The position numbers and the translations under genes are program-made. This document shows, piece after piece, positions 42,163-53,090 of a stretch of DNA of 64,000 bases; position 1 is the stretch's first letter, and each line of letters begins with the position of its first letter. Source of the DNA: JAICWY01 sp964531205 (GTDB lineage Bacteria; Vulcanimicrobiota; Vulcanimicrobiia; Vulcanimicrobiales; Vulcanimicrobiaceae); assembly GCA_964531205.1 (NCBI GenBank), contig CAZHGH010000005.1, forward strand, positions 3,529 to 67,528, written 5' to 3'. Below the pieces are notes generated by a model. It was not told the DNA's origin. It did no database searches and saw nothing but the letters and a program-made list of their open reading frames with translations.

Positions 42163-43063
42163 ACTTTCCGTCGTCATTCCGACGTACAACCGGCTTGATG
42201 AGCTGCAGCGTGTCATTCCCTCACTGCTCGATCAAACGATCGCAGCGGGCGCATATGAATTACTCATCTGCGATTCAAATTCGAACGATGGAACGGCAGA
42301 GTATCTCGCCTCGATGCATGCGCGCTATCCGAACGTCCGGCATCTGCCGGGTGCATACACGGGACGCGGCATGGCGCGCAATGCAGGGATCACCCACGCG
42401 CAAGGCGAGGTGGTGCTCTTCAACGATTCGGATATTATTGCGGATCCGCATTTACTCGAAGAGCATTTGCGGCATCATCGCGAGCAGCGGAATATCGCGG
42501 TGGTCGGCTGGGAAGTGCAAGTACGCTCGTTGGAAGATTACGAGTATAAACGCGATCATCCATCCGAGCGCGGATCGCTGCATCCTCCGACGCGCAAGAC
42601 GCTGAGTTGGCTGTACTTTCTTACCGGAAACGCATCGGTGCGACGGGAGGATCTGCTGCGCGTAGGCGGTTTCGATGAAAGTTTCACCGGATACGGTCAC
42701 GAGGATTTGGAACTGGGCTACCGCTTGCAGAAAGCGGGTATCCGGATTCTCTACGAACCGCGCGCGGTGAACTACCACTGGCAAGACATTCCGCATGAAG
42801 GCCAGGTGGAAAAAATGAAGCTCGCGGGCCGCTCGACCGTGCGCTTCTACCGAAAGCATCCCGATTTCGCGGTGAAGGCGAATCTGGGTATGACGGGCGT
42901 GTCGCTTGGGCTGCATTCCGCGCTCACCAAGATGCCGTGGGTGCTCGGCTACTTCGACAAGCGCGCGGAAAAATCGAAGTTTGCGCGGGACCTTATCCAA
43001 CAGTATTATTACGTTTCCGGTATCAAACAGGCGCTTTCAGAGCCTTCCACAACCTCAGGATGA
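42155..43063 (+). CDS. Family 2 glycosyltransferase
   Basis: A 302-residue GT-A enzyme: LSVVIPTYNRLDELQRVIPSLLDQ, YELLICDSNSNDGTAEYL, EVVLFNDSDIIADPHLLEEH (DSD metal motif) and VGGFDESFTGYGHEDLELGYRLQ. The C-terminal helices contain YFDKRAEKSKFARDLIQQYYY. The last residues (SEPSTTSG) and the stop codon come from a REP-like repeat copy at 43041-43066. ATG at 42155 lies inside the preceding GT9 gene; upstream codons show no family similarity. Confidence 0.87.
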   Translation: MLELSVVIPTYNRLDELQRVIPSLLDQTIAAGAYELLICDSNSNDGTAEYLASMHARYPNVRHLPGAYTGRGMARNAGITHAQGEVVLFNDSDIIADPHLLEEHLRHHREQRNIAVVGWEVQVRSLEDYEYKRDHPSERGSLHPPTRKTLSWLYFLTGNASVRREDLLRVGGFDESFTGYGHEDLELGYRLQKAGIRILYEPRAVNYHWQDIPHEGQVEKMKLAGRSTVRFYRKHPDFAVKANLGMTGVSLGLHSALTKMPWVLGYFDKRAEKSKFARDLIQQYYYVSGIKQALSEPSTTSG

Positions 43064-43066
43064 CAG
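43041..43066. repeat. REP-like repeat at the 3' end of the GT2 gene
   Basis: AGCCTTCCACAACCTCAGGA (43041-43060), followed by TGACAG, is a degenerate copy in the TCCTTCGAC..GCTCAGGA orientation. It supplies the TGA stop of the GT2 gene and lies 9 bases before the aspS ATG. Confidence 0.65.
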
Positions 43067-43074
43067 ATAGTAAG

Positions 43075-44825
<1,751 letters not shown>

Positions 44826-44835
<10 letters not shown>

Positions 44836-44846
44836 GCCTGTCGCAG
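44826..44846. repeat. REP-like repeat at the aspS stop codon
   Basis: GTCATCCTGAGCCTGTCGCA at 44826-44845 is a copy in the opposite orientation to the one before aspS. It encodes the last two Ser codons and the TGA of aspS. Confidence 0.7.
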
Positions 44847-44911
44847 TATTTGCGTTAAATTTTTGATCGCCAATCCAAGCAATCGCAAGCAAACGGCCGA
44901 TAAAAAAACAG

Positions 44912-45292
44912 ATGCATCGACTTCGTGGCATAGTTGCCGGCATTGTAGCGCTTACAGCCGGCGCGCTGTTCTTCGCTCTATCGCACCATGGCGCGGCCGC
45001 AGCCTCTCACGGCGCATACGGCCCATGCGGTGAAACGAGCTATACGTCCATGGGTGTAACGTACGAAGTGCAATTCGCAAAGAACGGCGCCGTGCAGCAA
45101 TACTTGCTGGCACGCAGCTCGCACAACACCGAAAAAGACCACGACGTCCTCAAAGATTTGCAGGCCCGCTTCGGCCCCGAAGGCGTAAGTGCGCCGCCTC
45201 TGCAGATTACGAGTTTTCGCCCGGGCGCAAACGGGATGATGATCCCGGACAAGGCCGTCGATTCTTGCGGCCGCGTCGTGCATTTTCATTAA
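44912..45292 (+). CDS. Small secreted protein of unknown function
   Basis: A 126-residue protein with a signal peptide (MHRLRGIVAGIVALTAGALF, cleavage near AAA-SHG). The mature part of about 95 residues has two Cys (PCGETSY, DSCGRVVHFH) that could form a disulphide, and the segment SMGVTYEVQFAKNGAVQQYLLARSS. No family is recognised. There is no ribosome site; an A-rich stretch with GATAAA lies about 8-13 bases before the ATG. A small hairpin with a T-rich tail follows the stop. Confidence 0.62.
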   Translation: MHRLRGIVAGIVALTAGALFFALSHHGAAAASHGAYGPCGETSYTSMGVTYEVQFAKNGAVQQYLLARSSHNTEKDHDVLKDLQARFGPEGVSAPPLQITSFRPGANGMMIPDKAVDSCGRVVHFH

Positions 45293-45303
45293 GCACGTCC
45301 ATT

Positions 45304-45326
45304 AGCGGCTACGCCGCTTCTTCTCT
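45304..45326 (+). terminator. Weak terminator-like hairpin
   Basis: AGCGGC/GCCGCT with a TAC loop (45304-45318) is followed by TCTTCTCT. It could end the transcript of the small secreted protein. Confidence 0.45.
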
Positions 45327-45333
45327 AAAGCGC

Positions 45334-45339
45334 TATAAT
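45334..45339 (+). promoter_or_regulatory. -10 box TATAAT before the cyclase-STAND gene
   Basis: A perfect TATAAT lies 47 bases before the GTG start at 45387. No good -35 is present at 17 bp, so an activator may be needed. A GGAGG ribosome site is at 45374-45378. Confidence 0.5.
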
Positions 45340-45386
45340 AGCGGTGCGTTCGCGTAAGCAATCATCGATGTCGATGGAGGCGCACC

Positions 45387-48128
45387 GTGAAGCGGCTTTC
45401 GAAAACGGGCTTGCCTGCCGGAACTGTGACGTTCCTCTTCACCGACGTGGAACAATCCAGCCGGCACTGGGACGTCGACCGCGAGGGAATGTCGGAGGCG
45501 CTCCGCCGGCACGACGCCATCATGCGCCGAGCCATCGAATCGCACGGTGGGTACGTTTTTAAAACCATAGGCGACGCGTTTTGCGCGGCTTTTCAGAGCG
45601 CGCCGAGTGCGCTCGCTGCCGCTTTAGAAGCGCAACGAGCGCTGGAAGCCGGCGATTCCGGCGACACCTCGAGCTTGCGCGTGCGCATGGCAATGCACAG
45701 CGGTGACTGCGAGCAGCGCGGCGGCGATTATTTCGGTCCGACGTTGAACCGGACGTCACGTCTGATCGACATCGCTCACGGCGGTCAGATTATCGTATCC
45801 AAAGCTACCTCGGAGCTTCTTACGGATAGTCTGCCGTCGAACGTCGCGCTCGTCGATCTAGGTGCGCATCGTTTAAAAGATTTGGCGCAACCCGAGCACG
45901 TCCATCAAATATTAGCCCCCGGCTTACGCTCGGAATTTCCGGCGCTGCGATCGGAGACACGTCCAAATACTCTTCCGCTACAGCTAACGCGTTTTATCGG
46001 GCGCGAGCGCGAGATTGCCGAACTCGCTGCCCTACTCGAACAGCACAGGCTCATCACGCTCGCTGGGGCCGGCGGAGTCGGAAAGACGCGCTTGGCACTG
46101 CAAGTCGGCTCACAACTATTCTCGCAATATCCCGACGGCGTCTCGTTTGTGGATCTCGCTCCGGTTCGTGCGCCGCAATTCGTGCCTTCGGCGGTTGCGA
46201 AAAGTTTGGGACTGGTTGAGATGCCTGACGTCTCCGTGACGGAATTGGTCGCGGCCTATTTACGGCAACGGCAGGTGCTGCTCATCATCGACAACTGCGA
46301 GCACGTGATCGCGGCGGCAGCCATCTTAATTAACGAACTGCTGCGGCGCTGTAACGATGTCCGCGTACTCGCGACCTCACGCGAGCCATTTAATATCCCA
46401 GGCGAACACGCATTTCGCGTCAGTTCGCTGCCCGAAGTCGACGCAGTGGAACTCTTCATCGATCGCGCAGTCTCGGTGTATCCGCAATTCGCGGCGACGC
46501 CTCATGTGCGCGAGCAGATCGCACAGTTGTGCCGGCGTCTGGATGGCATAGCGTTAGCGATTGAATTAGCGGCGGCGCGCATCAAAGTGCTCTCCGTAGA
46601 GCATTTGAATGAGAAACTGACGGACAGGTTTCGCATCCTCACATTCGGCAGCCGGATCGCGCTGCCACGCCACCAAACGATGCGCGCACTCATCGACTGG
46701 AGCTACGATCTGCTGCCGTCGGAGGAACAGCGGCTCTTCCGGCGCCTTTCCGTTTTCGCCAACGGTTGGACGTTATCGCAGGCATACGCAGTCTGCGGAC
46801 GGGACATGGAGGAATGGCAAATCGTCGATGCTCTTGCTTCGCTCGTGGATAAATCGCTGGTCATCGCCGCGGTAGCGGTGACGAGCGAACGCTTCAAAAT
46901 GTATGAGTCGACCAGGGAATACGCACTGCAGCGCTTGGATGAAAGCGACGAGCGCGAAGCGCTCGAACGCGCGCACGCGCAATACTTTGCAACATACGCA
47001 CAGCGCATGGATGAGACGTGGGAGCACATGCCGACGGCGCAGTGGCTCGACGAGATACTTCCGGAGGAAGACAACTTCCGCGCCGCACTTACGTGGGCAC
47101 TCGAGCACGAGCACGATCCCGAACTTGGCGTGCGGCTCGTTTCGTATCTTGTGCGCTTTTGGTGGACGGCTGCCCGGCAGATAGAGGGCATTCGTTGGTA
47201 CGATGCAGCGCTTCAAACCGCTCAAGCGCGTGGGATGGACGATTTGACCATTGCCCGTCTGCGGTACGGCCTAGGCGTACTGAATTCGACGACGTTGATG
47301 CGTCGCGATGCCCGCGAGAATGCCGAGCTAGCCGTGGCACTCTGTCGCGAACGCGACGAACCGCTGCTTCTCGGCTGGAGCCTTTTAGTGTTAAGCGTCG
47401 GCTGCGCGCTCATGGGCGATCCTACGAGTGGAAGGCAACATTGCCGCGAGGGCACTGAGATTGCCGGCCGCGCGCATGCGGCGCGGTTGAAGGCATGGCA
47501 TGGCTTTGCGCAGGGTCTCAACGATTCGGTCGCAGGTTCGTTCGATGCGGCACGCGCGCAATTAAAGCAGCAACTCGACGCAGCGAAACATTTGGGCGAC
47601 GATCTGTTGCTTGGTTTGGTGTTAATCTTCTTGGGCATCGTCGAACTGGCCGCCGGAGACGGTGAACGCGCGCTATTGTACACCGAAGACGCCTTGCACC
47701 TTTACCGGCAAAAAGGCGACCGCGTCGGAGTCGCGCTCGCGTGGACCAACATCGCGCCGTGTTACCTGTTGCTGAATCGGATCGACGACGTGCGCCGTGC
47801 CGCCGCTGAAGCACTGACATATGCGCGAGATGCGTATAATTCACGGCTTATGATCATCGCAATCGAGTATTTAGCGGCTGCCGCGCTGCAAGATCCCGTG
47901 CGCGCAGCACGTCTTCTGGGCTATGCAAATGCATGGTACGCCAGATCGGGAACGCCGCGCGATTTGTCGGAGCAGCAAGCGCAGCAGTGGACGATGGAAC
48001 GCTTGCGAAATTCGCTGCCCGAAGACATCCTCTCCAACGCACTCGAAGAAGGCAACGCGTTCGCTGATGCGGATGCGATCGTACAAGCGCTATTACACGA
48101 AACTGATGACTCGCTGCTGCGAAGCTAA
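45387..48128 (+). CDS. Adenylate cyclase-STAND ATPase-TPR regulator, copy A
   Basis: A 913-residue multidomain protein. A class III nucleotide cyclase domain (about 8-175) keeps both metal Asp residues (Asp20 in FLFTDVEQS, Asp63 in KTIGDAF), the purine-specifying Lys59 and the Asp of GDYFGP, and the Asn/Arg pair in LNRTSRL, so it may be active. A STAND/NB-ARC ATPase follows (P-loop LAGAGGVGKTRLAL near 228, LLIIDNCEH near 300, TMRALIDWSYDLL), then a winged-helix part and TPR-like helices (about 560-900). It probably joins ligand or partner sensing to cAMP production. The start is GTG at 45387 with GGAGG 8 bases before. Two paralogues lie at 55715-61212. Confidence 0.88.
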   Translation: MKRLSKTGLPAGTVTFLFTDVEQSSRHWDVDREGMSEALRRHDAIMRRAIESHGGYVFKTIGDAFCAAFQSAPSALAAALEAQRALEAGDSGDTSSLRVRMAMHSGDCEQRGGDYFGPTLNRTSRLIDIAHGGQIIVSKATSELLTDSLPSNVALVDLGAHRLKDLAQPEHVHQILAPGLRSEFPALRSETRPNTLPLQLTRFIGREREIAELAALLEQHRLITLAGAGGVGKTRLALQVGSQLFSQYPDGVSFVDLAPVRAPQFVPSAVAKSLGLVEMPDVSVTELVAAYLRQRQVLLIIDNCEHVIAAAAILINELLRRCNDVRVLATSREPFNIPGEHAFRVSSLPEVDAVELFIDRAVSVYPQFAATPHVREQIAQLCRRLDGIALAIELAAARIKVLSVEHLNEKLTDRFRILTFGSRIALPRHQTMRALIDWSYDLLPSEEQRLFRRLSVFANGWTLSQAYAVCGRDMEEWQIVDALASLVDKSLVIAAVAVTSERFKMYESTREYALQRLDESDEREALERAHAQYFATYAQRMDETWEHMPTAQWLDEILPEEDNFRAALTWALEHEHDPELGVRLVSYLVRFWWTAARQIEGIRWYDAALQTAQARGMDDLTIARLRYGLGVLNSTTLMRRDARENAELAVALCRERDEPLLLGWSLLVLSVGCALMGDPTSGRQHCREGTEIAGRAHAARLKAWHGFAQGLNDSVAGSFDAARAQLKQQLDAAKHLGDDLLLGLVLIFLGIVELAAGDGERALLYTEDALHLYRQKGDRVGVALAWTNIAPCYLLLNRIDDVRRAAAEALTYARDAYNSRLMIIAIEYLAAAALQDPVRAARLLGYANAWYARSGTPRDLSEQQAQQWTMERLRNSLPEDILSNALEEGNAFADADAIVQALLHETDDSLLRS

Positions 48129-48817
48129 TCGTGACAAAGCGCGGCGGCGCGGGAGAAAATGGCGTCGAACATCGGCGCGGTGAGTTTGCCCGTGTTCGTG
48201 TTTTGCCGGCTCGGATGAAACGAAGCGATTACCGTGATAGAACGTTTGCCTTTGCGTGCAACCATTTCGACGCCGTGTCCGAACCGCCACCGCTCCGGTT
48301 CGATCGTAAAGCCGCTATCTTTCAGCACATCGATCGCCGCTTTTGTGCCGATCGCGCCGAGGCCGACGATGACTTGCACGCGATCGAGCGCTTTCATCTC
48401 TTGTAACAAGTAGGGATAGCATCGGCGCAATTCGTCCGGAGTCGGTTTGTTTTGCGGCGGCGCGCAGCGCAACGCTGCGGTAATAATACAGTCGCGAAGT
48501 TCTAAGCCGTCTTTTGCGTGCACCGCACTCGATTGCGTTGCAAAGCCTGCGCGATGCAGCGCGGGATAAAGAAAATCGCCGGAGCTGTCGCCCGTAAACA
48601 TTCGTCCGGTTCGGTTGCTGCCGTGAGCACCCGGTGCGAGGCCGACGAGCATGACGCGCGCGTTCGGATCGCCGAAAGCGGGAACCGGTTTGCCCCAGTA
48701 CGTCCAATCGCGGTACGCCCGTTTCTTCTCGGCGGCGATCTGCCGGCAATACGTGCGCAGCTCGGGACACTTCGTGCAGCGCACGACTGCACGCTCGATG
48801 ATATCGATGGCGCTCAT
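48125..48817 (-). CDS. Family 5 uracil-DNA glycosylase
   Basis: A 230-residue iron-sulphur uracil-DNA glycosylase of the UdgB type, which removes uracil and related damaged bases from DNA. Motif A is GLAPGAHGSNRTGRMFTGD, and motif B is ASFHPSRQNTNTG near the C-terminus. Cluster ligands are the Cys residues in CTKCPELRTYC and in ALRCAPPQNKPTPDELRRC. ATG at 48817 is preferred over TTG at 48823. It overlaps the convergent cyclase gene by 4 bp and is divergent from the MFS gene, 28 bp apart. Confidence 0.9.
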   Translation of the reverse strand: MSAIDIIERAVVRCTKCPELRTYCRQIAAEKKRAYRDWTYWGKPVPAFGDPNARVMLVGLAPGAHGSNRTGRMFTGDSSGDFLYPALHRAGFATQSSAVHAKDGLELRDCIITAALRCAPPQNKPTPDELRRCYPYLLQEMKALDRVQVIVGLGAIGTKAAIDVLKDSGFTIEPERWRFGHGVEMVARKGKRSITVIASFHPSRQNTNTGKLTAPMFDAIFSRAAALCHD

Positions 48818-48845
48818 ATGCAATGCTTTCGCGGCTTAAGTGGGA

Positions 48846-50072
48846 ATGCATACCGCGGTGGCCACACTCGCTCTTCCGCTCGACCGGCGCGGCCTCTCAA
48901 TGCTCTGCGCCGCGCACATCATCAACGATCTCAATCAGAGCGCGATTCCGGCGATTCTGCCGTTCTTAGTCGCGCGAGATCATCTTTCGCTCGCCTCCGC
49001 TGCGGCGCTCATCCTGGCGATGAACTTAAGTTCCTCGGTTGTACAACCGCTCTTCGGCTATTGGTCGGATCGACGATCGCTTGCGTGGGTCATCCCGGTC
49101 TCGATAGTGGTGGCTTGTGCCGGCACCTCGGCGCTGGGCTTGTTGCATTCGTACGGCGCGATGTTTGTCGCTGCAATGATTGCCGGACTGGGCGTCGCGG
49201 CATTTCATCCTGAAGGTTCGCGCTACGCCAAATACTGCGCACGCGGCCAGCATGCGGTGGGCATGAGTTTCTTTACGCTTGGCGGATACGGCGGGTTTGC
49301 GTTGGGCCCTATCGTCATGACGCCCATTCTCTTGCTCGTCGGCCTGCAAGGTACGATTTTCATCCTCATTCCCGGCATTGTTATCGCCGCGTTGCTGTGG
49401 CTCGAACTGCCGCGCATGCAAACGTTTCGCGCGCAGTACGCGGCACACGCCGCCGTTTATGGCGTGGACCGCTGGAAACCGTTTTGGCTCTTAGCGGGCG
49501 TTGTGAGTTTGCGCTCGACGGCGTTCTTCGGCTGCGTAACGTTTTTGCCGCTCTTTGCCGTGCACGTATTGCACACGCACGCTGCGGTAGCGAACGGCGT
49601 TTTGACGACGATGCTTCTGGCCGGCATCATCGGAACGTTAAAGGGCGGACGGCTCGCCGACCGCTACGATCGGCGCCGCATCATTCTATTTTCCGTTGCA
49701 CTCGTTTGCATGTTAGCCGTCGGAATCGGCCTGCTCGGATTGCTTCACGCGCCCGTGTGGTTGCTGTTCGTTCTTGCGCTGGCAATCGGGTATGCCATAT
49801 CGCTCTCTGCCAGTGTTATCGTAGTGATGGGGCAAGAGCTGTTGCCGCATCGCATCGGTATTGCGTCAGGCGTTACACTGGGTCTTGCGGTTAGCGTCGG
49901 CGGAATCGGCGCGCCCATCTATGGCTATTTGGGCGATCGCGCCGGATTGCCGGCCGTATTTTTTGCGATTGCGGTAGTTGCGTTGATAGCCGGAATCGGC
50001 AGCGCGTGGCTTCCGCCTTCCTTGCCCCGCGGCGTCGACACATTTGAGGAAGCTGAAGACGCGGCGGTTTAA
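48846..50072 (+). CDS. MFS transporter, fosmidomycin-resistance (Fsr) type
   Basis: A 408-residue permease with twelve membrane segments. The N-terminal LSMLCAAHIINDLNQSAIPAILPFL, the loop GYWSDRRSLAWVIP and GVAAFHPEGSRYAKY are characteristic of Fsr-like exporters. Fsr pumps fosmidomycin in E. coli; the natural substrate is unknown. ATG at 48846 or GTG at 48840 can serve as start. The gene stands alone, facing the convergent trmL. Confidence 0.87.
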   Translation: MHTAVATLALPLDRRGLSMLCAAHIINDLNQSAIPAILPFLVARDHLSLASAAALILAMNLSSSVVQPLFGYWSDRRSLAWVIPVSIVVACAGTSALGLLHSYGAMFVAAMIAGLGVAAFHPEGSRYAKYCARGQHAVGMSFFTLGGYGGFALGPIVMTPILLLVGLQGTIFILIPGIVIAALLWLELPRMQTFRAQYAAHAAVYGVDRWKPFWLLAGVVSLRSTAFFGCVTFLPLFAVHVLHTHAAVANGVLTTMLLAGIIGTLKGGRLADRYDRRRIILFSVALVCMLAVGIGLLGLLHAPVWLLFVLALAIGYAISLSASVIVVMGQELLPHRIGIASGVTLGLAVSVGGIGAPIYGYLGDRAGLPAVFFAIAVVALIAGIGSAWLPPSLPRGVDTFEEAEDAAV

Positions 50073-50079
50073 AAGGTTG

Positions 50080-50601
50080 CTATTGCAATCCCGGAAAACC
50101 GATTTTCGCGAGCGCTGCGTAGGCAACGACACCGGCCGCAGTTGACAAATTGATGCTTCGAACCGTTCCGGGACGCTGCGGTATGCGAAGCGCGTGCGCC
50201 GGATCCGCATCGATGATGTGCTGCGGAAGTCCCTTGGTCTCTTTACCAAATACAAGCACATCGCCGGGCGCGAATTCCGCCTCAGTATAGATCCGCCGCG
50301 CACGCGTGGAGAGGTACCAGCGCTGCAGGTGCGCCGTTGCCGTTAAGAACGCCTCGAGTGACTCGTGTACCGCAACGCCCAAATGCTCCCAATAGTCGAG
50401 CCCGGCGCGTTTCAGGTCCCGGTCGTCGATGCGAAAGCCGAGCGGTTCGATCAGATGCAATTGCGCGCCGGTGGCAGCGCACAACCGAGCGACGTTACCG
50501 GTGTTCGGCGGAATCTCCGGTTCGACAAGTGCGATATGCAACGGAACGTCCGCGCGCACAACCGCTTCGGTGCGTTCTTGCGGCTGCGCTTTCTTACGCA
50601 T
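50080..50601 (-). CDS. trmL: tRNA (cytidine(34)-2'-O)-methyltransferase
   Basis: A 173-residue SPOUT methyltransferase with the trefoil-knot motifs ALVEPEIPPNTGNVARLCAATGAQLHLIEPLGF, VFGKETKGLP and IPQRPGTVRSINLSTAAGVVAYAAL. TrmL methylates the wobble base of certain leucine tRNAs. ATG at 50601 overlaps the C39-like gene by 8 bp, so it is the last gene of the - strand operon. In-frame codons upstream have no similarity. Confidence 0.92.
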   Translation of the reverse strand: MRKKAQPQERTEAVVRADVPLHIALVEPEIPPNTGNVARLCAATGAQLHLIEPLGFRIDDRDLKRAGLDYWEHLGVAVHESLEAFLTATAHLQRWYLSTRARRIYTEAEFAPGDVLVFGKETKGLPQHIIDADPAHALRIPQRPGTVRSINLSTAAGVVAYAALAKIGFPGLQ

Positions 50602-51460
50602 TGGCGATCGAAATAAAATCCAGACCGACCGGAGCGACCGCATACGCAACACCGTTGTTGCGCTGCCAAATCCGTTCGATAGCCGCACGCGGATAGACGA
50701 CGCGCATATTGGGTGCGGCGGGATCGTTCACGGCGCAGTCGCCGTTCGCAGTGAAGCCGCACAAGACCACGAGATGTCCGTCCGAATGCTCGATGGGCGC
50801 ACCCGGCAGTTCGTCGCCGCTCCAGCTGTACGAGATCGCTATGGGAATGCCGGCTTCAATGAAACGCTGCGCGTGATCGAGATTGCGCAGGTACACAACC
50901 GCAGCGCGCAGCCCCAGGCTGCCGCTGAACGCGACGTTGAACGACCAATTCCCCGTGCCGTTGTATGCGCGGTCGAAAACTGCGCGCGCCGTCGCTTGAA
51001 CGTCGTAGTCCAATCCAAAATACGCATTGAGCATCGAGAGCGACGTCGGACTGCACCAGCCTCGCTCGCCTTCGACGACATACTGCGAACGAGCCGGTAC
51101 GTCGAGGATGCGCGCATCGCCCAGATACGGCAGCGACGGCACGTTTCGCACCGGCGTCGCAAATGCGACGGCTTTAAACTCAACATTCAGTGCGCGAACT
51201 TCAATCCCGTCAAACGGTTGCGTGCTTCGAATGATGTCCGTATCGACGCGCACATCCTCGTGCTGCGGGCTAAACGACTGCCGCCCTTCCGCGGACCACT
51301 CGACGTAATTTAGCCACGGCGTCGCGGGCATTTGCGCCCGAAGCAGCCGAAACGCGATGCGTCCCGAGTCGCTGAACGTGTTCCAACTCAGGACACCCTC
51401 GCGCGCCGGTTCGAATGTTAGCGTTGCAAGATCGTCGACGCCGGTTTTTACCGCGAGCAA
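50594..51460 (-). CDS. C39-like cysteine peptidase
   Basis: A protein of about 288 residues with a C-terminal papain-like C39_2 domain (about 120-288): catalytic Cys in GERGWCSPTSLSML, His in HSDGHLVVLCGF and Asp in AVNDPAAPN. The N-terminal 110 residues are beta-rich (WLNYVEWSAEG). No signal peptide is seen with the chosen TTG at 51460, which lies 1 base after the stop of the binding-protein gene (TAGATTG). The start is uncertain. In its operon it might cleave cell-wall-derived peptides, but no substrate is shown. Confidence 0.8.
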   Translation of the reverse strand: MLAVKTGVDDLATLTFEPAREGVLSWNTFSDSGRIAFRLLRAQMPATPWLNYVEWSAEGRQSFSPQHEDVRVDTDIIRSTQPFDGIEVRALNVEFKAVAFATPVRNVPSLPYLGDARILDVPARSQYVVEGERGWCSPTSLSMLNAYFGLDYDVQATARAVFDRAYNGTGNWSFNVAFSGSLGLRAAVVYLRNLDHAQRFIEAGIPIAISYSWSGDELPGAPIEHSDGHLVVLCGFTANGDCAVNDPAAPNMRVVYPRAAIERIWQRNNGVAYAVAPVGLDFISIANA

Positions 51461-51461
51461 T

Positions 51462-53090
51462 CTAAATCGACCATTCCCAACAGTTCCACATGTCGGCGAT
51501 ATAGGCGGCCGGCTTGTAGTTTTTGATGTCCGTGTTGGTTGCGGTGTAAGCGTTTTCCCAATAGAAGAAGACCGCGGGAACGTCTTTGTGAATCGCTTCT
51601 TCCTCACGCTGATAGAGCGCTTTGCGCTTTGCGTGATCGTACGTGAGCAGCGCGGCGTCGGAGGTTTGGTCGACGACGGGGTCCTTTAGCCACGCGGTGT
51701 TGCCGCCGTGCGGCGGAATGTATTTGCTGTTCCAATTTCCCGAGTTGTCGGGATCCGGCGCATTTGTCGCGACCGACCATTCGAGGTCGTACTTGCCTGT
51801 GTACAGCGGTCCGTCTTGCGCAAACAGCAGACTGGTCGGATAGTTCCGGATATCAATGGCAATGCCGATAGGCCGCAACGCGCTCTGGATCTGCACCTCT
51901 GCTTGATTGTTCGGCTGGTTATCGGTGTTTGTAGAAATCGAGAGCCGCAACGTCTGATCGCCCTTGTGCAAAATGCCGTCCGGGCCCATCGTCCAACCGG
52001 CCTGCGCGAGCAATTGCTTTGCGTGCTGTGGATCGTAGGAGTAGCGCGGGATGTTCGGCGCAGCCCACCCTTGAGGAAAGATGTCGCTCACGGCAAGCTC
52101 GTTGTAGCCGTGATAAATCGTGTCGTTGATGCGCTTCCAATCGATAGCTTCGGCGATGGCCAAACGGACGCGAACATCGCGAAGCAGTGGACGCGATGTG
52201 TTCATCATCATGTGGCGCCAATATGCGATCAACCGGTGCGTGACGCGATACCCTTTGAGATCCGGAAGCTTCGGAATGTGCAGTTGGTCCACGTCGCCGT
52301 ACACGTCGATCTCGTGCGTTTCCAGTTCGTTGAACAGGGTGTTGACGTTTGGAATCACTTTCCAAACGACTTCTTTGAGCTTCGGAGCGCCGCGGAAGTA
52401 GGTCGGATTCGGAACGAAGACCAGGCTCGCGCCGTGATTCCACTGCTTCAGGATATACGGACCGCTCGAGAGCGGATGCTGGTTGAATGCGACGCGATTG
52501 ATGTCGGGGTATTTGGAAAGGATGTGTGCCGGCAAGGGCGGATACGCATTGCCGCCCATCGCGAAGAGTCCGAGGAGCGTGGAGTTCGGCTGTTTGAGAT
52601 GAACGACGATCGTATAATCGTCCGGCGCTTGCGCCGATGCTATCGCATCCCAGCCGAACAGTGATTTCGTGTTGTTCGCCGGGTTGCGAACAGCGTTGTA
52701 CGTAAAGATCCAATCTTTAGCAGTCAGCGGAACGCCGTCGGCCCACTTTGCGTCTTTGCGAAGATGGAAGGTGATCGTTTTACCGTCTTTACTAATGCCG
52801 CCGTTCTCATAGGACGGAACCTGAAGCGCTAGGTCCGGAATGAAATTCCCGTTATCGTCATATCGCATGAGGTACGAGAAGATCATCGCCGACGCTTCGT
52901 CGGTCGCCACCGTGTGACCAAATAGCGGATTGATGCTGTCGGGTTCGTCGGGTTCACCGAGCCGAATCACTCCCGGCTGCGTCCACGGATTATGGCCGCC
53001 GATCGCCGCAGGACCGCCGCCGCCTTTCGTACAGCCGGAAAAAACGAACGCGCACGTAAGTGCGAGCGCAGCGAAGCGCCGGAGATTCAT
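51462..53090 (-). CDS. Oligopeptide-binding lipoprotein (SBP family 5, OppA/DppA type)
   Basis: A 542-residue extracytoplasmic solute-binding protein. A signal peptide with lipobox (ALTCAFVFSGC, Cys near residue 20) is followed by the family pattern: IRLGEPDEPDSINPLFG, DGKTITFHLRKDAKWADGVPLTAKDWIFTYN, and VRLAIAEAIDWKRIND. It binds peptides and delivers them to an ABC importer whose other genes are not here. The ATG at 53090 overlaps the DgcN-like gene by 4 bp. In this operon muropeptides are a plausible ligand, as with MppA in E. coli. Confidence 0.9.
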   Translation of the reverse strand: MNLRRFAALALTCAFVFSGCTKGGGGPAAIGGHNPWTQPGVIRLGEPDEPDSINPLFGHTVATDEASAMIFSYLMRYDDNGNFIPDLALQVPSYENGGISKDGKTITFHLRKDAKWADGVPLTAKDWIFTYNAVRNPANNTKSLFGWDAIASAQAPDDYTIVVHLKQPNSTLLGLFAMGGNAYPPLPAHILSKYPDINRVAFNQHPLSSGPYILKQWNHGASLVFVPNPTYFRGAPKLKEVVWKVIPNVNTLFNELETHEIDVYGDVDQLHIPKLPDLKGYRVTHRLIAYWRHMMMNTSRPLLRDVRVRLAIAEAIDWKRINDTIYHGYNELAVSDIFPQGWAAPNIPRYSYDPQHAKQLLAQAGWTMGPDGILHKGDQTLRLSISTNTDNQPNNQAEVQIQSALRPIGIAIDIRNYPTSLLFAQDGPLYTGKYDLEWSVATNAPDPDNSGNWNSKYIPPHGGNTAWLKDPVVDQTSDAALLTYDHAKRKALYQREEEAIHKDVPAVFFYWENAYTATNTDIKNYKPAAYIADMWNCWEWSI

